Source of the DNA: Setoptus koraiensis
Lineage: Eukaryota > Arthropoda
Assembly (NCBI GenBank): GCA_048013815.1
Contig: CM106586.1
Span: 17,546,001-17,610,000 of the forward strand
Length of the DNA stretch: 64,000 bases
Direction of reading: 5' to 3'
Position 1 is the stretch's first letter. The number at the start of each line of letters is the position of its first letter. The position numbers and the translations under genes were made by a program. Under the pieces are notes generated by a model. That model saw only the letters and a list, made by a program, of their open reading frames with translations. It was not told the origin of the DNA and did no database searches. Shown piece by piece: positions 32,772-44,328 of this stretch.

Positions 32772-35132
32772 TCATTCCATATATTCGGGAAACATATTAT
32801 CGTGCAAGTGCTTATCTCTAGTGTGCTTGATTAGTTTTTCTCGCCTCTTATAAGAGACGTTACAAATTTCACAAGAGAATATGGGGCCTTGCACATGTTG
32901 CTCTTTCAAGTGGCGCGACATGGATTTCCTTGTTTTATATAGATTCTTGCAGATGGCACATTTAAAGACATTAGTATCCTTGTGATAGCACATAGTGAGG
33001 AATTTTTGTGTATCAATTAATGGGGAGCCAGTTAATTCTTGTCTAGGTTGTTGTATAGCATCTCCATTTACGCCATCTTCATGGGCATCGGGCTTTGACG
33101 AACCGTTTGTATTATTACCACCACCCACAATGATTGCCTCATCAGTAATCATTGTCTGCTCAAGTAAGTTAGACGGGTCAAAGTCGACTAAATCGGAGTT
33201 ATTTAATTCGTCTTCTAGTTCAGTTTGGTCTCTACTGATAGCATCATCACTTTCGTTATGAGAATCATTATTTGAAACACCATTTTGAGTGACATCATCA
33301 TGTCTAGTTGTTTGATTAGTACCGGTCGAGAATTGATCAGTATTAAGTTTTATAATTCTTGCGTTATTCGACAAGTTGATTAATCGTTTTTGGTTCACAA
33401 AAGTAGGTCTCTTATCGTCGGAAGATGATATCTTATCGCGGCTTAATAAAATACTGGTGCCGACCTGATTCGAAAGCCTATTCTGATGGGCCGTAACAGA
33501 GTTGCTAGATGATGTCTTTGGTTTTATACTAATTGAATGGTTCAGTCCAAGAGACGACCTATTATTGCGAAGCGAAGGTATTGTAATAGATAAAGATTTA
33601 ACTGTAGAGAATTGGGGTGCAGAATATCCGGTACTTTGGGGCATAGGAGAACTTCCAATTTCGTCAGTGAGCTCATCAGATCCGTCCGGATTTGACTTTC
33701 TGCGCTTCTTTCTCGATAGGTTTGAGTCAAAATAATCAACTTGAGGCAGATCAATTTTTGGTCGGACTGGTTGGATAGTTATATTAATTTGTTTACTTTT
33801 GTCCTGCGAAGCACTGGTCCCATTGCATGCTTCTATCTGTGTCTCCAATGGGACAAAAGTGAGATTGGGACTGTTGTCAGATGAAGGCTTATCTTGTTGG
33901 CAGCAAATTTCTTTTATGATATCGATGAGCTTGCCAACTATTGTATCTACAGATGCCATTGCACCCATTCCTATATCACCACAAGCTAACTTTTTCGCAA
34001 TACAATCGATTTTCGCGTAACCGAAAGACTGAAGTTTGGCGATATGTTCTCTCGTGAGTGGATGCTCATACATGTGGACGTTCATTGCAGGACAGAATAT
34101 TAAAGGTTTGGAAGTGTCCCAAGCTCTGGCGGTGCAAGTCAATAAATTATCGCAGATTCCGTTGGCCAATTTGCCCATAGTATTGGCATCTAGAGGCGCT
34201 ATCAAGAAAACATCAGCCCATTTCCTTAACTCAATGTGCAAGATATCATCGCCCATCTTATTCCAAGTGTTCCATTCTTCTTTATCGTCATGCACTTTGA
34301 TGTTGTCATTGAAGGTTTTGACAATTTTATCTACAGCGGTGAAATGTTTGGCATTCTCAGTCATTACTACTCTAATGTCAATACTGACCGATACAGAGCG
34401 TCCAGACGAAGTTGAGATTGTCTGAGGAAAGTGACTTCTTAATGTTTCTATCAATTCAATAAGTTTCACTGTGGCTACACTACCCGTGGCTGCGATGAGC
34501 ATGTTTAATTGTCGTGAGACAGGAATCTCAGATTGTCGGTTTAGGCAGTCCTCTTTTGTGTTAGAATGTTCAAAATGATGTTTCAGAGTTTCACCATTAA
34601 TTGGGGCAACAGTTGAGTTCTTGGTTGTTCCAGTGGCATTGTGACATTTAATATTTGTGTCAAGAGGTAGAGAAATCTTAACACTATTCGATACACTATT
34701 TGATTTGCTACTCTCAGACACTCGCTCAGAAGATGGTCCGCTCTCGTCTGGACAGTCATCAATCATTTGTTCCGCTAGTCTAGAGTTGTTTGCGACAGGT
34801 GAGGGCTTCGAACTGGAATGTTTGGTTTCGGCGGCAGAAACTGTTTCCGCTGCTCTGCTTCCTCTATTCCTAGATCTCGTCTCTCTTGTAGGCGGTGGGG
34901 ATACAAATTTTTCTTTTTCCCTGGGAACTTTCTCGCTGTCGTCTTTGGCTCGTGATTGTGTCTCCTTGAGTCTAGCATCTCTTCTGGATACTCTTGTATT
35001 TGTGGCAATGTTGCTGCTATTACACTCTTGCTCCGTCCTGGAGTCGTGCTCGGTCCGCATATTTCTTGTTCGCATCTTGTCTGTGCTGAAGACTTGAGCG
35101 AGTTCAGATTCAGGAGATGTAATTAATGACAA
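32772..35132 (-). CDS. PPCDC domain fused to two C2H2 zinc fingers
   Basis: One uninterrupted ORF of 786 aa. Residues 1-205 are charged and disordered. Residues about 206-412 are a full phosphopantothenoylcysteine decarboxylase domain, the flavoenzyme giving 4'-phosphopantetheine in CoA synthesis. It has ATGSVA (215-220), the catalytic-type His at 299 in LHIELRKWAD, LDANTMGKLANGICDNLLT, the PAMN substrate clamp (348-351) and ACGDIGMGAMA with Cys384. About 300 disordered residues follow, with a basic SRKKRRKS (about 473-480) resembling a nuclear localisation signal and an acidic stretch near 628-660. The C-terminus has two C2H2 fingers: C725-C728-H741-H746 and C754-C757-H770-H775, both CX2CX12HX4H. 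Human PPCDC is only about 204 aa and has no such extension. Yeast Hal3/Cab3 relatives carry disordered extensions but, to my knowledge, no fingers. It is divergent from SMC2. Confidence 0.85.
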   Translation of the reverse strand: MSLITSPESELAQVFSTDKMRTRNMRTEHDSRTEQECNSSNIATNTRVSRRDARLKETQSRAKDDSEKVPREKEKFVSPPPTRETRSRNRGSRAAETVSAAETKHSSSKPSPVANNSRLAEQMIDDCPDESGPSSERVSESSKSNSVSNSVKISLPLDTNIKCHNATGTTKNSTVAPINGETLKHHFEHSNTKEDCLNRQSEIPVSRQLNMLIAATGSVATVKLIELIETLRSHFPQTISTSSGRSVSVSIDIRVVMTENAKHFTAVDKIVKTFNDNIKVHDDKEEWNTWNKMGDDILHIELRKWADVFLIAPLDANTMGKLANGICDNLLTCTARAWDTSKPLIFCPAMNVHMYEHPLTREHIAKLQSFGYAKIDCIAKKLACGDIGMGAMASVDTIVGKLIDIIKEICCQQDKPSSDNSPNLTFVPLETQIEACNGTSASQDKSKQINITIQPVRPKIDLPQVDYFDSNLSRKKRRKSNPDGSDELTDEIGSSPMPQSTGYSAPQFSTVKSLSITIPSLRNNRSSLGLNHSISIKPKTSSSNSVTAHQNRLSNQVGTSILLSRDKISSSDDKRPTFVNQKRLINLSNNARIIKLNTDQFSTGTNQTTRHDDVTQNGVSNNDSHNESDDAISRDQTELEDELNNSDLVDFDPSNLLEQTMITDEAIIVGGGNNTNGSSKPDAHEDGVNGDAIQQPRQELTGSPLIDTQKFLTMCYHKDTNVFKCAICKNLYKTRKSMSRHLKEQHVQGPIFSCEICNVSYKRREKLIKHTRDKHLHDNMFPEYME

Positions 35133-36081
35133 ATTTCTCAGACAAATAGAGTAAGCTCAAAAAGGCAATGGTAACTATCTGATGCTGCCGTGCAATCGAA
35201 CGACGAGTAAAGACACTGAAAGGCGACCAAAATACAATCCATAGGTAAAGATGGGACCGACGTTTGAATAGTACAATAAATAATAAATAGTAATAATTTG
35301 ATGAAAGTTGCTGGTGAGCTTTTGATAGCACTGAAATCAGCACTGTGTTCAGATATTTTGTTGGGCTTCTGGGGCGTGTAATCTGAAGAATTCATCACAT
35401 CAAAGAACAAGAACGGATTGGGAGCGAAACATATGATTTGTTGAATTGCATTGTTGCATGTAAAATATGAATGAGAATTCTGTGCGGGAGCTGAATCTGC
35501 AGTTTACAAGCAGTTTGATGAAATGACGCTCATACTAGCGGATGCTATTTTCTTCAATGTTTGTTGATCCGGGTGATTTTTTATCTGATATTTTGTCTCA
35601 TTGGTTGGCCCGACTATAGCTGACAAATATACATCCAGATACACAAGTTTGTTGGAGCAAATAGGCCAAAACATCTCGGCAAATCAAGCCAGTGGTAGGG
35701 CTGCAGATAAAAAGAGTGTTGCTAAACTAAACTGCAGTTTACTAGCGTGCAAGCTGTGGTCTGCAGTCTGATCAGGCCTTCATCTGCAGTTCGGTATTAC
35801 CGTTGGTATATTTGGCGGGCATGTTTGTTGTGTGTGTGTGTGTTTGTACGTGCGTCTGTATTATTTTTATTAACTGGAGTTGCGTTAGTTGAGTTGTTGT
35901 TTTCATTACGTTCATTTGAAATGAATCACTTCCATATCCCTCAAAATCCAACACAAATCTTGACCCACAATTATTTTATTTATTTATTACCAAGCTGGAT
36001 AATTCACGAGATACATTGAACGAAATTTATTAGATTGACTCGTTTATCTTTGTTGTTTGTTTCAAATCACACACAACAAAC
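35133..36081. other. Divergent intergenic region between PPCDC-zinc-finger gene and SMC2
   Basis: A 949-bp non-coding spacer, presumably holding both promoters. A GT run lies at about 35829-35844. Small open frames here are AT-rich and unconvincing. No TATA box or initiator can be assigned. Confidence 0.5.
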
Positions 36082-39000
36082 ATGTACATTAAGTCTGTTT
36101 TATTGGATGGATTCAAATCCTATGGACAAAGAACGGAGATTCTTGGCTTTGATCAACTATTTAACGCCATCACCGGACTCAATGGTAGTGGAAAATCAAA
36201 CATTCTAGATGCCATATGCTTCGTATTGGGCCTGAGTAACATGAGTCTTGCCAGATGTGCAACATTAGAGGAACTTATCTACAAAAATGGCTCATTCCGT
36301 GCCCACAAAGCCATTGTTACAATCACATTCGACAATAGCGACAAAGACCAATCACCGAATGGCTACGAGGATAAACCAGAAATTGTCATTAGGCGCGAGG
36401 TTCATCAAAACAGTAGAACCAAGTACTATGTTTGTGGTCAAAGTGTCTCCAATGGCCAGGTTGCTGATTTGTTCCATAGTGTACAATTGAACATTGCCAA
36501 TCCACATTTTTTAATTATGCAAGGTAGGATAACTAAAGTGTTGAATATGAAACCTCAAGAAATTTTAGCCATGGTAGAGGAAGCAACTGGTGTTAGTATG
36601 TACGAAGCGAAAAAGAAGAGCACCTATGCCCTAATTGATAAAAAAGATTTAGTCCTCAAGCAAATAGATATGCTATTAGACGAAACTATTTTGCCAAAAC
36701 TAGATCAACTGAGAAAAGAACACGCAAATTTACTCGCCTTTCAGAATTTAGTTGTTGAACTGGAGAGTCTCAGTAGACGTTACATGGCTTGGCAGTTCAT
36801 ACAGCATCAAACCAAAGCAGACGCTGCCGCCGATAAGATACTAAAATGTAAAGACAAAATTGAAACATTTGAATCAGGCTTGAAAGAGATCGAGGATGAT
36901 CAGCAGACTATTGATTTAAAAATTGCAGAAATTGAACGGCAAAAAGACGAGATGTCCGGCGGTCAGATAGCCGAGTTGGAGAGAGCTCTCAAAGAGGAAG
37001 AGAAGAATGAGATAAAGGTGCTAAGTCAGCTAGAGACCGAAACAGACTCTCTAAAAGAAGAAGTGAAAAAGAAACAAGATCTAGAAAAGTTACTCCATAA
37101 AGATCAAACCTTAAAAGATAAGAAAAGCTCTGAATACGAAAAGTTAAAAGTGGACTTTGATCGTTCTGAAGAAACCTTCAAAGAGGCTGAGGCAGATTAT
37201 GAGCGAGCTCAAAAGAATTACGAAGCCATCAGTACTGGTATGGCTTTGAACGAACAAGGTGAGGCCGCTACCTCATTGGCTGATCAACTAATGCAAGCTA
37301 ACAACGAGATCACTCATGCTAAAACCGAGTCTACTATTGCCAAGAACAAACTAAGCCACTGCGAACAAGAATTAACCAAGAAAAGTACCGAGGCGGACAG
37401 ATACAAATCTCAATATGACTGTGATATTAAAGCATTCGAAGGTATGGAAAATACTGTCGCTAGTTTGAAAGAATCTATGGATAGTATTGGCTACGACGAA
37501 GCACAACATCAAAAGCTTAGAGATGACCGAAATAATATCAGGAAAAAAATCGAAGAGGTGCAAGCATCGATACAGACTGAAGAAAATTCTCATCTATCTG
37601 AACTCACATTCGACTACACCAATCCGTCGCCCAACTTCAACAGAGCCTCAGTGAAAGGTGTAGTTTGTAAGTTATTCAAATTAAAAGATCCCAAGTACGC
37701 CAGAGCATTGGAGACTGCAGCAGGGGGTAGATTATATTATATAATTACTGACACCGATAAAACAAGTCAGATGATCCTAGAACGTGGAAATCTCCGAAGA
37801 AGGCACAATTTTATACCATTAAACAAAATCAAAGGTCAAACTATTGATCATAGGACAATAGATGCGGCGAGAAAGGTGGCGGATGATGATGATGTGCACG
37901 CAGCAATAGATTTGGTAGAGTTTGATCCTGCTCTTCGACCTGCCATGGAATTCGTTTTCGGTGATACTATAATAGCTAGCACTCTTGATAAGGCTATGAA
38001 AATTACCTACAGTAATCTTAGAAAACGGGCAGTGTCTTTGGATGGTGATAACGTTCTGCCTGGCGGTGACATGTCTGGTGGTGCGGCTCTCAAAACTGAC
38101 AGCATACTCATCAAATTGGTTGGTCTGATGGACAAACATAGAATCCATGATCAACTTTGTGCCGACTTGACCAAAATTGACTCATTGATGGCAGAGTTTG
38201 AAAAACTGAGGGTTCAGTATCTTCCCCTGCATTCTAAATACGAGGTTGAGGCTAGTAAACTGACTGAGGTAAAAAGAAGAATGCAACAAACTAGCAAGCA
38301 TCATCAGCTTTTTGAGGACGTCAAGAATCTTCGAACTGAGCTTGAGGAAATCAAGAAATCGTTAGATTATTACAAAGAAATCCATGAGAAGGCCGAAAAG
38401 AAAGCAAAAGAATTAAAAACCAAAATGAACAACAGTGAACAGTCCCATAAGAAAGAGATGGAAGCTGCCGAAAAAGCGCTAAAGTTTGCCAAACTAAAGG
38501 TTGATAGTTCGAAGAAGGCTATAGGTCAGAAGAAAAGTAAAGTTGAAAGTCTGAGACTAGAACTTGGGGACCTGGAAAAAAGTTGTCAAACTTATAATGA
38601 TCAGGTTACTGAATTGGATCAACTATTGTTATCGAAACAATCTCAAATAGATGAATGCACAAAGGATGTTGATGAAGTCAAGTCAAAAGTCAAAGAAATC
38701 AATGATCGACTCAAGGAGAAGAAGGCCAAACTTAGGGGTCAAAATGATGAGATTAATAAATTGGTAAAGAAGAAGGACAAATTGAGTGCTGTGTTAAACG
38801 AGAAAAAATTAGAGATAAAGAAGGTTGAACATGAGATAGAGGAAATTCAATCCGAGGCAAAAGATGCTGCCCACTCGGTCAAGTCAATGTTACATAAAAA
38901 TGATTGGATAAATGAAGAGAGGCACTTGTTTGGCCGTGACGATTCTAACTACCCCTTCAACAGGCAAGATCCACCGTTTTCCATCAAAGAATTACAAGCT

Positions 39001-39633
39001 CAATTGCAAAAGTTACAAACTGCCAAATCAACGATGCAAAAATCTGTTAATCAGCGTGCCAATCTGCTGTTGTCCGATCGTGAAAAACAAGCTGAGGCCG
39101 TGAAAGATATGAGAAAAAAGTTGGAATCGGACAAAAATAAGCTAATTAGTGTGATCGCAAAAGTTGATGCCAAAAAGAAGGACGCTCTACAAAAGGCGTG
39201 GACGCAGATTAATGCTGATTTCGATTCTATTTTTTCAACGTTTCTACCTAACACTCACGCCAAGCTAGAGATTCAGGCAGGCAAGACAATTTTGGACGGA
39301 TTGGAGGTACGAGTGGCCTTTGGTGATGTTTGGAAAGAAAGCCTTACAGAATTGAGTGGTGGCCAGAGATCTTTGGTTGCCCTATCGTTGATATTAGCCT
39401 TACTTAAATTCAATCCTGCACCGGTGTACATATTGGATGAGGTTGATGCAGCTCTGGATCAGAATCATACCCAAAACACAGGAACCATGATAAAAAAACA
39501 TTTCAATAGATCTCAGTTTATTATTGTATCATTGAAAGACGACATGTTTAGAAATGCCAACGTTTTATTCAAGACAAAATTTGTTGATGGCAAATCTACT
39601 GTGGCGCGATATACTCACTCGCAACAGAAATGA
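36082..39633 (+). CDS. SMC2: SMC2, condensin core ATPase
   Basis: An intronless ORF of 1183 aa, against about 1197 in human SMC2. Walker A is GLNGSGKSN (32-40). NPHFLIMQGRITKVLNMKP follows the first globular part, then a long Lys/Glu coiled coil. The hinge is about 510-680 (KGVVCKLFKLKD ... HNFIPLNKI ... GGDMSGGA), followed by a second coiled coil. The ABC signature LSGGQRSLVALSLILALL is at about 1091-1108 and Walker B YILDEVDAALD at about 1116-1126. SMC2 pairs with SMC4 in condensin I and II to compact and resolve mitotic chromosomes. The FKSYGQRTEILGFDQLFNAI start and the NMKP block identify SMC2 rather than SMC1, 3 or 4. The usually conserved EEAAGTRMYE reads EEATGVSMYE here. The start CAAACATGTAC is the only sensible ATG. 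The gene is convergent with the MPRIP-like gene. Confidence 0.96.
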   Translation: MYIKSVLLDGFKSYGQRTEILGFDQLFNAITGLNGSGKSNILDAICFVLGLSNMSLARCATLEELIYKNGSFRAHKAIVTITFDNSDKDQSPNGYEDKPEIVIRREVHQNSRTKYYVCGQSVSNGQVADLFHSVQLNIANPHFLIMQGRITKVLNMKPQEILAMVEEATGVSMYEAKKKSTYALIDKKDLVLKQIDMLLDETILPKLDQLRKEHANLLAFQNLVVELESLSRRYMAWQFIQHQTKADAAADKILKCKDKIETFESGLKEIEDDQQTIDLKIAEIERQKDEMSGGQIAELERALKEEEKNEIKVLSQLETETDSLKEEVKKKQDLEKLLHKDQTLKDKKSSEYEKLKVDFDRSEETFKEAEADYERAQKNYEAISTGMALNEQGEAATSLADQLMQANNEITHAKTESTIAKNKLSHCEQELTKKSTEADRYKSQYDCDIKAFEGMENTVASLKESMDSIGYDEAQHQKLRDDRNNIRKKIEEVQASIQTEENSHLSELTFDYTNPSPNFNRASVKGVVCKLFKLKDPKYARALETAAGGRLYYIITDTDKTSQMILERGNLRRRHNFIPLNKIKGQTIDHRTIDAARKVADDDDVHAAIDLVEFDPALRPAMEFVFGDTIIASTLDKAMKITYSNLRKRAVSLDGDNVLPGGDMSGGAALKTDSILIKLVGLMDKHRIHDQLCADLTKIDSLMAEFEKLRVQYLPLHSKYEVEASKLTEVKRRMQQTSKHHQLFEDVKNLRTELEEIKKSLDYYKEIHEKAEKKAKELKTKMNNSEQSHKKEMEAAEKALKFAKLKVDSSKKAIGQKKSKVESLRLELGDLEKSCQTYNDQVTELDQLLLSKQSQIDECTKDVDEVKSKVKEINDRLKEKKAKLRGQNDEINKLVKKKDKLSAVLNEKKLEIKKVEHEIEEIQSEAKDAAHSVKSMLHKNDWINEERHLFGRDDSNYPFNRQDPPFSIKELQAQLQKLQTAKSTMQKSVNQRANLLLSDREKQAEAVKDMRKKLESDKNKLISVIAKVDAKKKDALQKAWTQINADFDSIFSTFLPNTHAKLEIQAGKTILDGLEVRVAFGDVWKESLTELSGGQRSLVALSLILALLKFNPAPVYILDEVDAALDQNHTQNTGTMIKKHFNRSQFIIVSLKDDMFRNANVLFKTKFVDGKSTVARYTHSQQK

Positions 39634-39690
39634 ATGATGATAAAAAGAAACAATTATAACAAGCACCTATGATTAAATACATCTTAATAG

Positions 39691-39696
39691 AATAAA
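39691..39696 (+). terminator. Poly(A) signal of SMC2
   Basis: AATAAA about 60 bp downstream of the TGA. Confidence 0.65.
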
Positions 39697-39766
39697 CAAA
39701 AAAGTTATTTGTATAAAATTTATAAAATGCTATCGATGCTGTCTTATAGAGGCTTTACGAAAGCTA

Positions 39767-39772
39767 TTTATT
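39767..39772 (-). terminator. Possible poly(A) signal of the MPRIP-like gene
   Basis: AATAAA on the minus strand, about 360 bp past the stop at 40133. Confidence 0.45.
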
Positions 39773-40132
39773 GTTGCTAATTCTTTTCCGGTTGTTTCTT
39801 TTGTTTGCTTGTAAAAAGTCTGTCGCACAAACGCCAATAATGACGATATCTTTTGATAATGACAATTATCAAGATGCAATAGTGGAAATGGCGACATAGT
39901 AATAGTGACATTGATGATATCATTGTGAGGTTGCCGTTATGACAAACGACCATGTAAAAAATAAAATAATAACTAGGCAAGGTAAAAGGTGTGATGAAAA
40001 ACACTATACAAGAAATATGTAGAGGGACCTTTAACTTGGTCCTGAGGCCCAACACAAAAACTGGGTGCGGGGTGTACCCAAAAAGAAAGATTATGGTATA
40101 TCCCATAATGTACACAAAATAAAAGGAAAAAA

Positions 40133-43100
40133 TTACACTGAGATAGAGTCTTCGCATTCGCTATCTACCTGTTCAACATTGTTTTGAGTATGGTCATCTT
40201 GTGTTTTAGACTGTGTGGTTTGTGATGACGGCGACACCATTATTAGCTGATGAATATCGTTGACCTTCCTCTCGAGATCTACCAATTTCTTTTGTAGGTC
40301 CTTACTAAAATTCAATAGTCTTACACAATTGTGATGATGTCTCCTATAGGATTTGTTTTTAATTTCACAGCGTGTCAATCTGTTGCGTGTCCTGGTCAAT
40401 TGTCTGCCACTAATCAATAATTTATTTGTTAAATCATCCACTTTTAGTTTCATCTGATTCAATTCGCTTTTATGTTGCTCATCAGAACACTTAATTCCCT
40501 GCTTAAGCATATTGTATGATATCTCCAAGCAATCATAATTTGAATAGGAATCTCTCAATTGTTTAGTGAGCGACTTCATATTGGTCTCGGCCACATTGAG
40601 TCGCTGTCTCAATTGTTGCGTAGCCTCACCTGTCGTCGACGACTCGCCACCAATGATCAGTTGCGATTTTGGAGGCTTGCGGTCGCTGTCATCAAGTTGT
40701 TGCTGTTGTTGCTGCTGGTCGCCTGTTGCGCACTCGGGTTCCACCACTATCACCTGAGGCGTGTGAGGGCGCCCCTTGAGTTGCTCCTTCAGCATGTCGA
40801 TGACCGTTTGTTGCCTGTTGAGGCGATCTTTCAACTGATAAAACTCAATCTGACGCTGCTCCTCCAGCGACTCAACCATTAGTTTGGCCTCCTTCTCGTC
40901 GACAAGCATCAGCTTGCTACTGTGATGATCCACAAGGTGCTCTTCTTCGTCGTCGTCGTCGTCCGATTCGCAATGCTCTTGCTGGTCGCCCTTGGCTTGT
41001 GTCGGCACGTCTTCGAAATTCTCGCCCAACAAATCGTCTTTCGGCAGCGCGCCCGACGAGGCGAGCTTGTCAGAGGCGCCGTCGTCGAGCTCATCGTCTT
41101 TTTGGTCGTGTGTCGGTTGACCGTTGGTCGGGGCTGCTGTTTGTTCTGCTGTCTTGGTCAGTCCTAAATAGGGGCCAGTGAGTTCGAGACTGGCGAGAAT
41201 CTGTTTCGTTTGTTCGCTCAAGTCCATGGAGATGGCCGCTCTCAATCGAGCGTCGGTGGTTGTTGTTGTTGTTGTTGTCTGTTGCTCATTGACGTTGTTG
41301 TCCGTGTCGATTGGAGTTGCTGGCGAACAGGTGGTTTGCTGCTGTTGGTCGCCACGAATTGAGTTGCTAGTGTTGCTGTTGTCATCACAAAAAGTATTTG
41401 TTTGGTCTGATTTGTGCAAGTCAACTAAATCATGCAAACAATTAACAATGTCATCACTAGTCACCACTGGCGCCGCTGGCGCCGTTGCATGGTCGTTGGC
41501 TGTATCACCTGTGAGCTTGTTGTAAATGTTGTCTGTCAGCAAGTGATGCAACGGATGCTTGCTTGCGTCGTCGGGCTCTTCATCGTCGGAACACGATTCG
41601 GCCTCTGACTCGGACGAGCTAGTGGCCGAGGAAACTGACGACGACTCGGACGAGCAAGAGGCCGACGACTCGGACGACTCGCATGACTCGGACGACTCGG
41701 ACGACGACGAAGAAGAGGAACTCAGATCGAAAGTAACCCTTTTCTTGTCCTTCAACACCAACGAGCAAGCCTCGTGTTGCTGCTGCTGCTGCCGCCGTTG
41801 CCCATTATGTAACGGATGGAGATCTGACGAGCACGACGACGAGGACAAACAACATGCTGTTGCGTTAACTATGGCAGGCTTAATGGACTTGACAGCGGGC
41901 GCCAAGGTGAATGTGAGATTGATAGTGGGCGACTGGCATCGGGGCTGCTCGTCTAGTCGATCTGTGGTTGTTGTTGTTGTTGTTGTGGTCGTTTTAACTT
42001 GCGACTGATCACTGACAGTGTCCAGTCTGCCAACCAGACTCCTGACACTTGTCAACTTGTCACTGTTGTTGTGACTGTACAAATGAACGGAAGTCTCCCT
42101 GATGGTGGCCGTGGCGAGCGCCACCTCGGCCGCGGCCGCCGTCGTCGATTCGAGCGCCGTCGCCGCAGCCACACACGATCTTACGCAATAATCGTCGTCT
42201 TGCTGTTGTTGTTTTTCACGGTCACCTGTCAGTGCAGTTTTTTCTATCACACGCTGCTGTCCGCCGTGAGTGTCGTCGTCGTCGTGGTCGCCGCTGACCG
42301 CTGGCCGAGCTTGCTGCAGCCTGATCGCAGCATCACTGGTAATAGTAGTTGCGGCAACACCATCGTCATCACGCTGCACCAACCTGTGGCGCTCGTCAGC
42401 GTCACCTTGGCCGTCGTTGTCGTCATCACAATCGCGGGCACCGTCATGGAGCGCGTCGTTGTCGTCATTGTGGTTGTCGTCGTAATCGGTGTCTCGCTTG
42501 TCATGATTGTCGTTGTGTCGAGCGTCGCTAGCAGCATCGATAGCTGTTGATAATTTGATCATTTGCTCACCGTTTTTGCCGCTGCCGCTGCTGTTGTTGT
42601 TGTTGTTGCTGTTGTTGTCGTTGCTGTTGTTGCTGTTGTTGTTGTTGAATTGACTAGATTTGCTACAACTAATGGGCAACTTGTGAATATCACGCTCGCC
42701 GCCGTGACACCTAGAGCCCACGGGCACCGCACTAATTGCGTTGCCCAGCGCGGGGGCGTGTGCGTGTACGGGCATCAGTCGGGTGCAGGCCAGCGGTGGA
42801 CTTATGCAAGAGCGGGCTTCCTGACCGACGGAACAAACGGAGCTGGCATTGCTGCTGCTGTTGCTTATGTTGTCGTCGCTGGTATTAATAGATGACGACG
42901 ACGACAATTGCAACGACAACGACCTGTTGTTGTTGGTTACGGCGGTGCTAGTGGGGCTGCTCCTGATGCCGGTCGTTGTCGTTGTTGTTGTTGTTGTTGT
43001 TGTGGCCGTTTTGTTATTGTTGCTGTTGGCTGTTGTGGCCGCAACAGCGACAGGTGATTTTCTGTCTCTCGAATATGGGCCATAATGAGGGCTTGCGTAG

Positions 43101-44269
43101 TGATGAGCGGGCGGCGTCACTGTCGCGCTAGAATATTGATGGCCATCAGCTGGCATTGACAGTGACGTGGCCGCGGCCGTTGCTGTTGTTGTTGTTGCTG
43201 TGGACGATGTGTCGAAGCCAATTATGGTGGAATCACTGACGGAGTTGTGCAATCTGATTTTGCGCAAAGTGACAGTTAAATTGTCCAAATAGGATAGGTC
43301 AGTAGTGTGGTGCAGCTGCTGTTTGCTGCTGATGTTTTGCTTGCCATTTAGGTTGCTGTTCAGGTTGCCATTTAGGTTACCGTTGAGGTTGCTGTTAGTG
43401 TTGCCGTTGGCGCTGTTGGCGCTGTTGTTGTTGTTGTTGTTAGTATGTTGCGGTGGCGCTGACGCAATCAGTGGGCCGTTCGAGGTTGGCGAGCTCTTGG
43501 CCGACGACGCGTTGCTGGCGCTGTTGATGGATATACCGTCGTCGTCTTGTTCCGCCGAGGTGCTCTCGAGAATGGCCTCCAACCATTGGCTTCGGTCCAT
43601 CAGGGACGAGGCGGCCAGCACGTGATGTTCGCCGTTCCACATCTAGCGATCATCGTTTGGCAAAATTTTGCAAAATTGGCAATGTCAACAGAGAAAAATA
43701 TCAACGGTCAGTATCAACAAGTGTGTGTAATCGTGAATATCGCTCAATAGTGGCCATAATTTGTCAAGAGATTAGACGCGCCGTAATTGGCCGTGGCTTA
43801 ATTGGCATAATTGGCATAATTGGCATAATTGGCATGATTGATTGTGCACAATCGATTCGAATCAGCTCAACTGGGCCTAATTCAATTATGGCCACTCAAT
43901 TGTGTGACTCACAACCTGTGAGAGGGCACATAACGGTTGTGCGACTGGTGCGCTTGCCATGTCCAGACAGACAAACAATGGCCAAACAACAACAACAACA
44001 ACATCGATTGATGCTCTCATTGTTGTGTATCGATGAGGGACGCACCGCACAACAACGACAGGTGAGGGCGACACAGGCCGAAATTGGGCCAGTGGTCACT
44101 CGAGCGCTGGCTGGCTAGCTGGTCAGCGTTGGCCGGCCAGCCTCGGCCGCCAACATCGGCCGGCGACGAGATATTTCTCGCAACTGCTGCCGCATTTCGC
44201 AACTGCAATATCAATTACGTAAGCAAACAAATGGAGGTCAATTTGTTGTCGGTGTCCATTGTTGTTGCC

Positions 44270-44328
<59 letters not shown>

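Larger units (their letters stand above)
39634..40132. other. Convergent 3' region between SMC2 and the MPRIP-like gene
   Basis: AATAAA at 39691-39696 (+) serves SMC2, about 60 bp past its stop. TTTATT at 39767-39772 is a minus-strand AATAAA about 360 bp past the other stop. No gene lies between. Confidence 0.6.

Noticed and set aside
32772-35132. Bacterial transfer of a coaBC-type gene
   Set aside because: The PPCDC part reads like the animal enzyme (LDANTxGKxAxGICDNLLT, RAWDxSKPLxFCPAMN). There is no synthetase domain, and the flanks are host-like.
40133-43642. Plus-strand frames opposite the MPRIP-like last exon
   Set aside because: They are antisense shadows of Asn/Thr/Gln/Asp codon runs. 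The minus strand carries the PH end and coiled coil.
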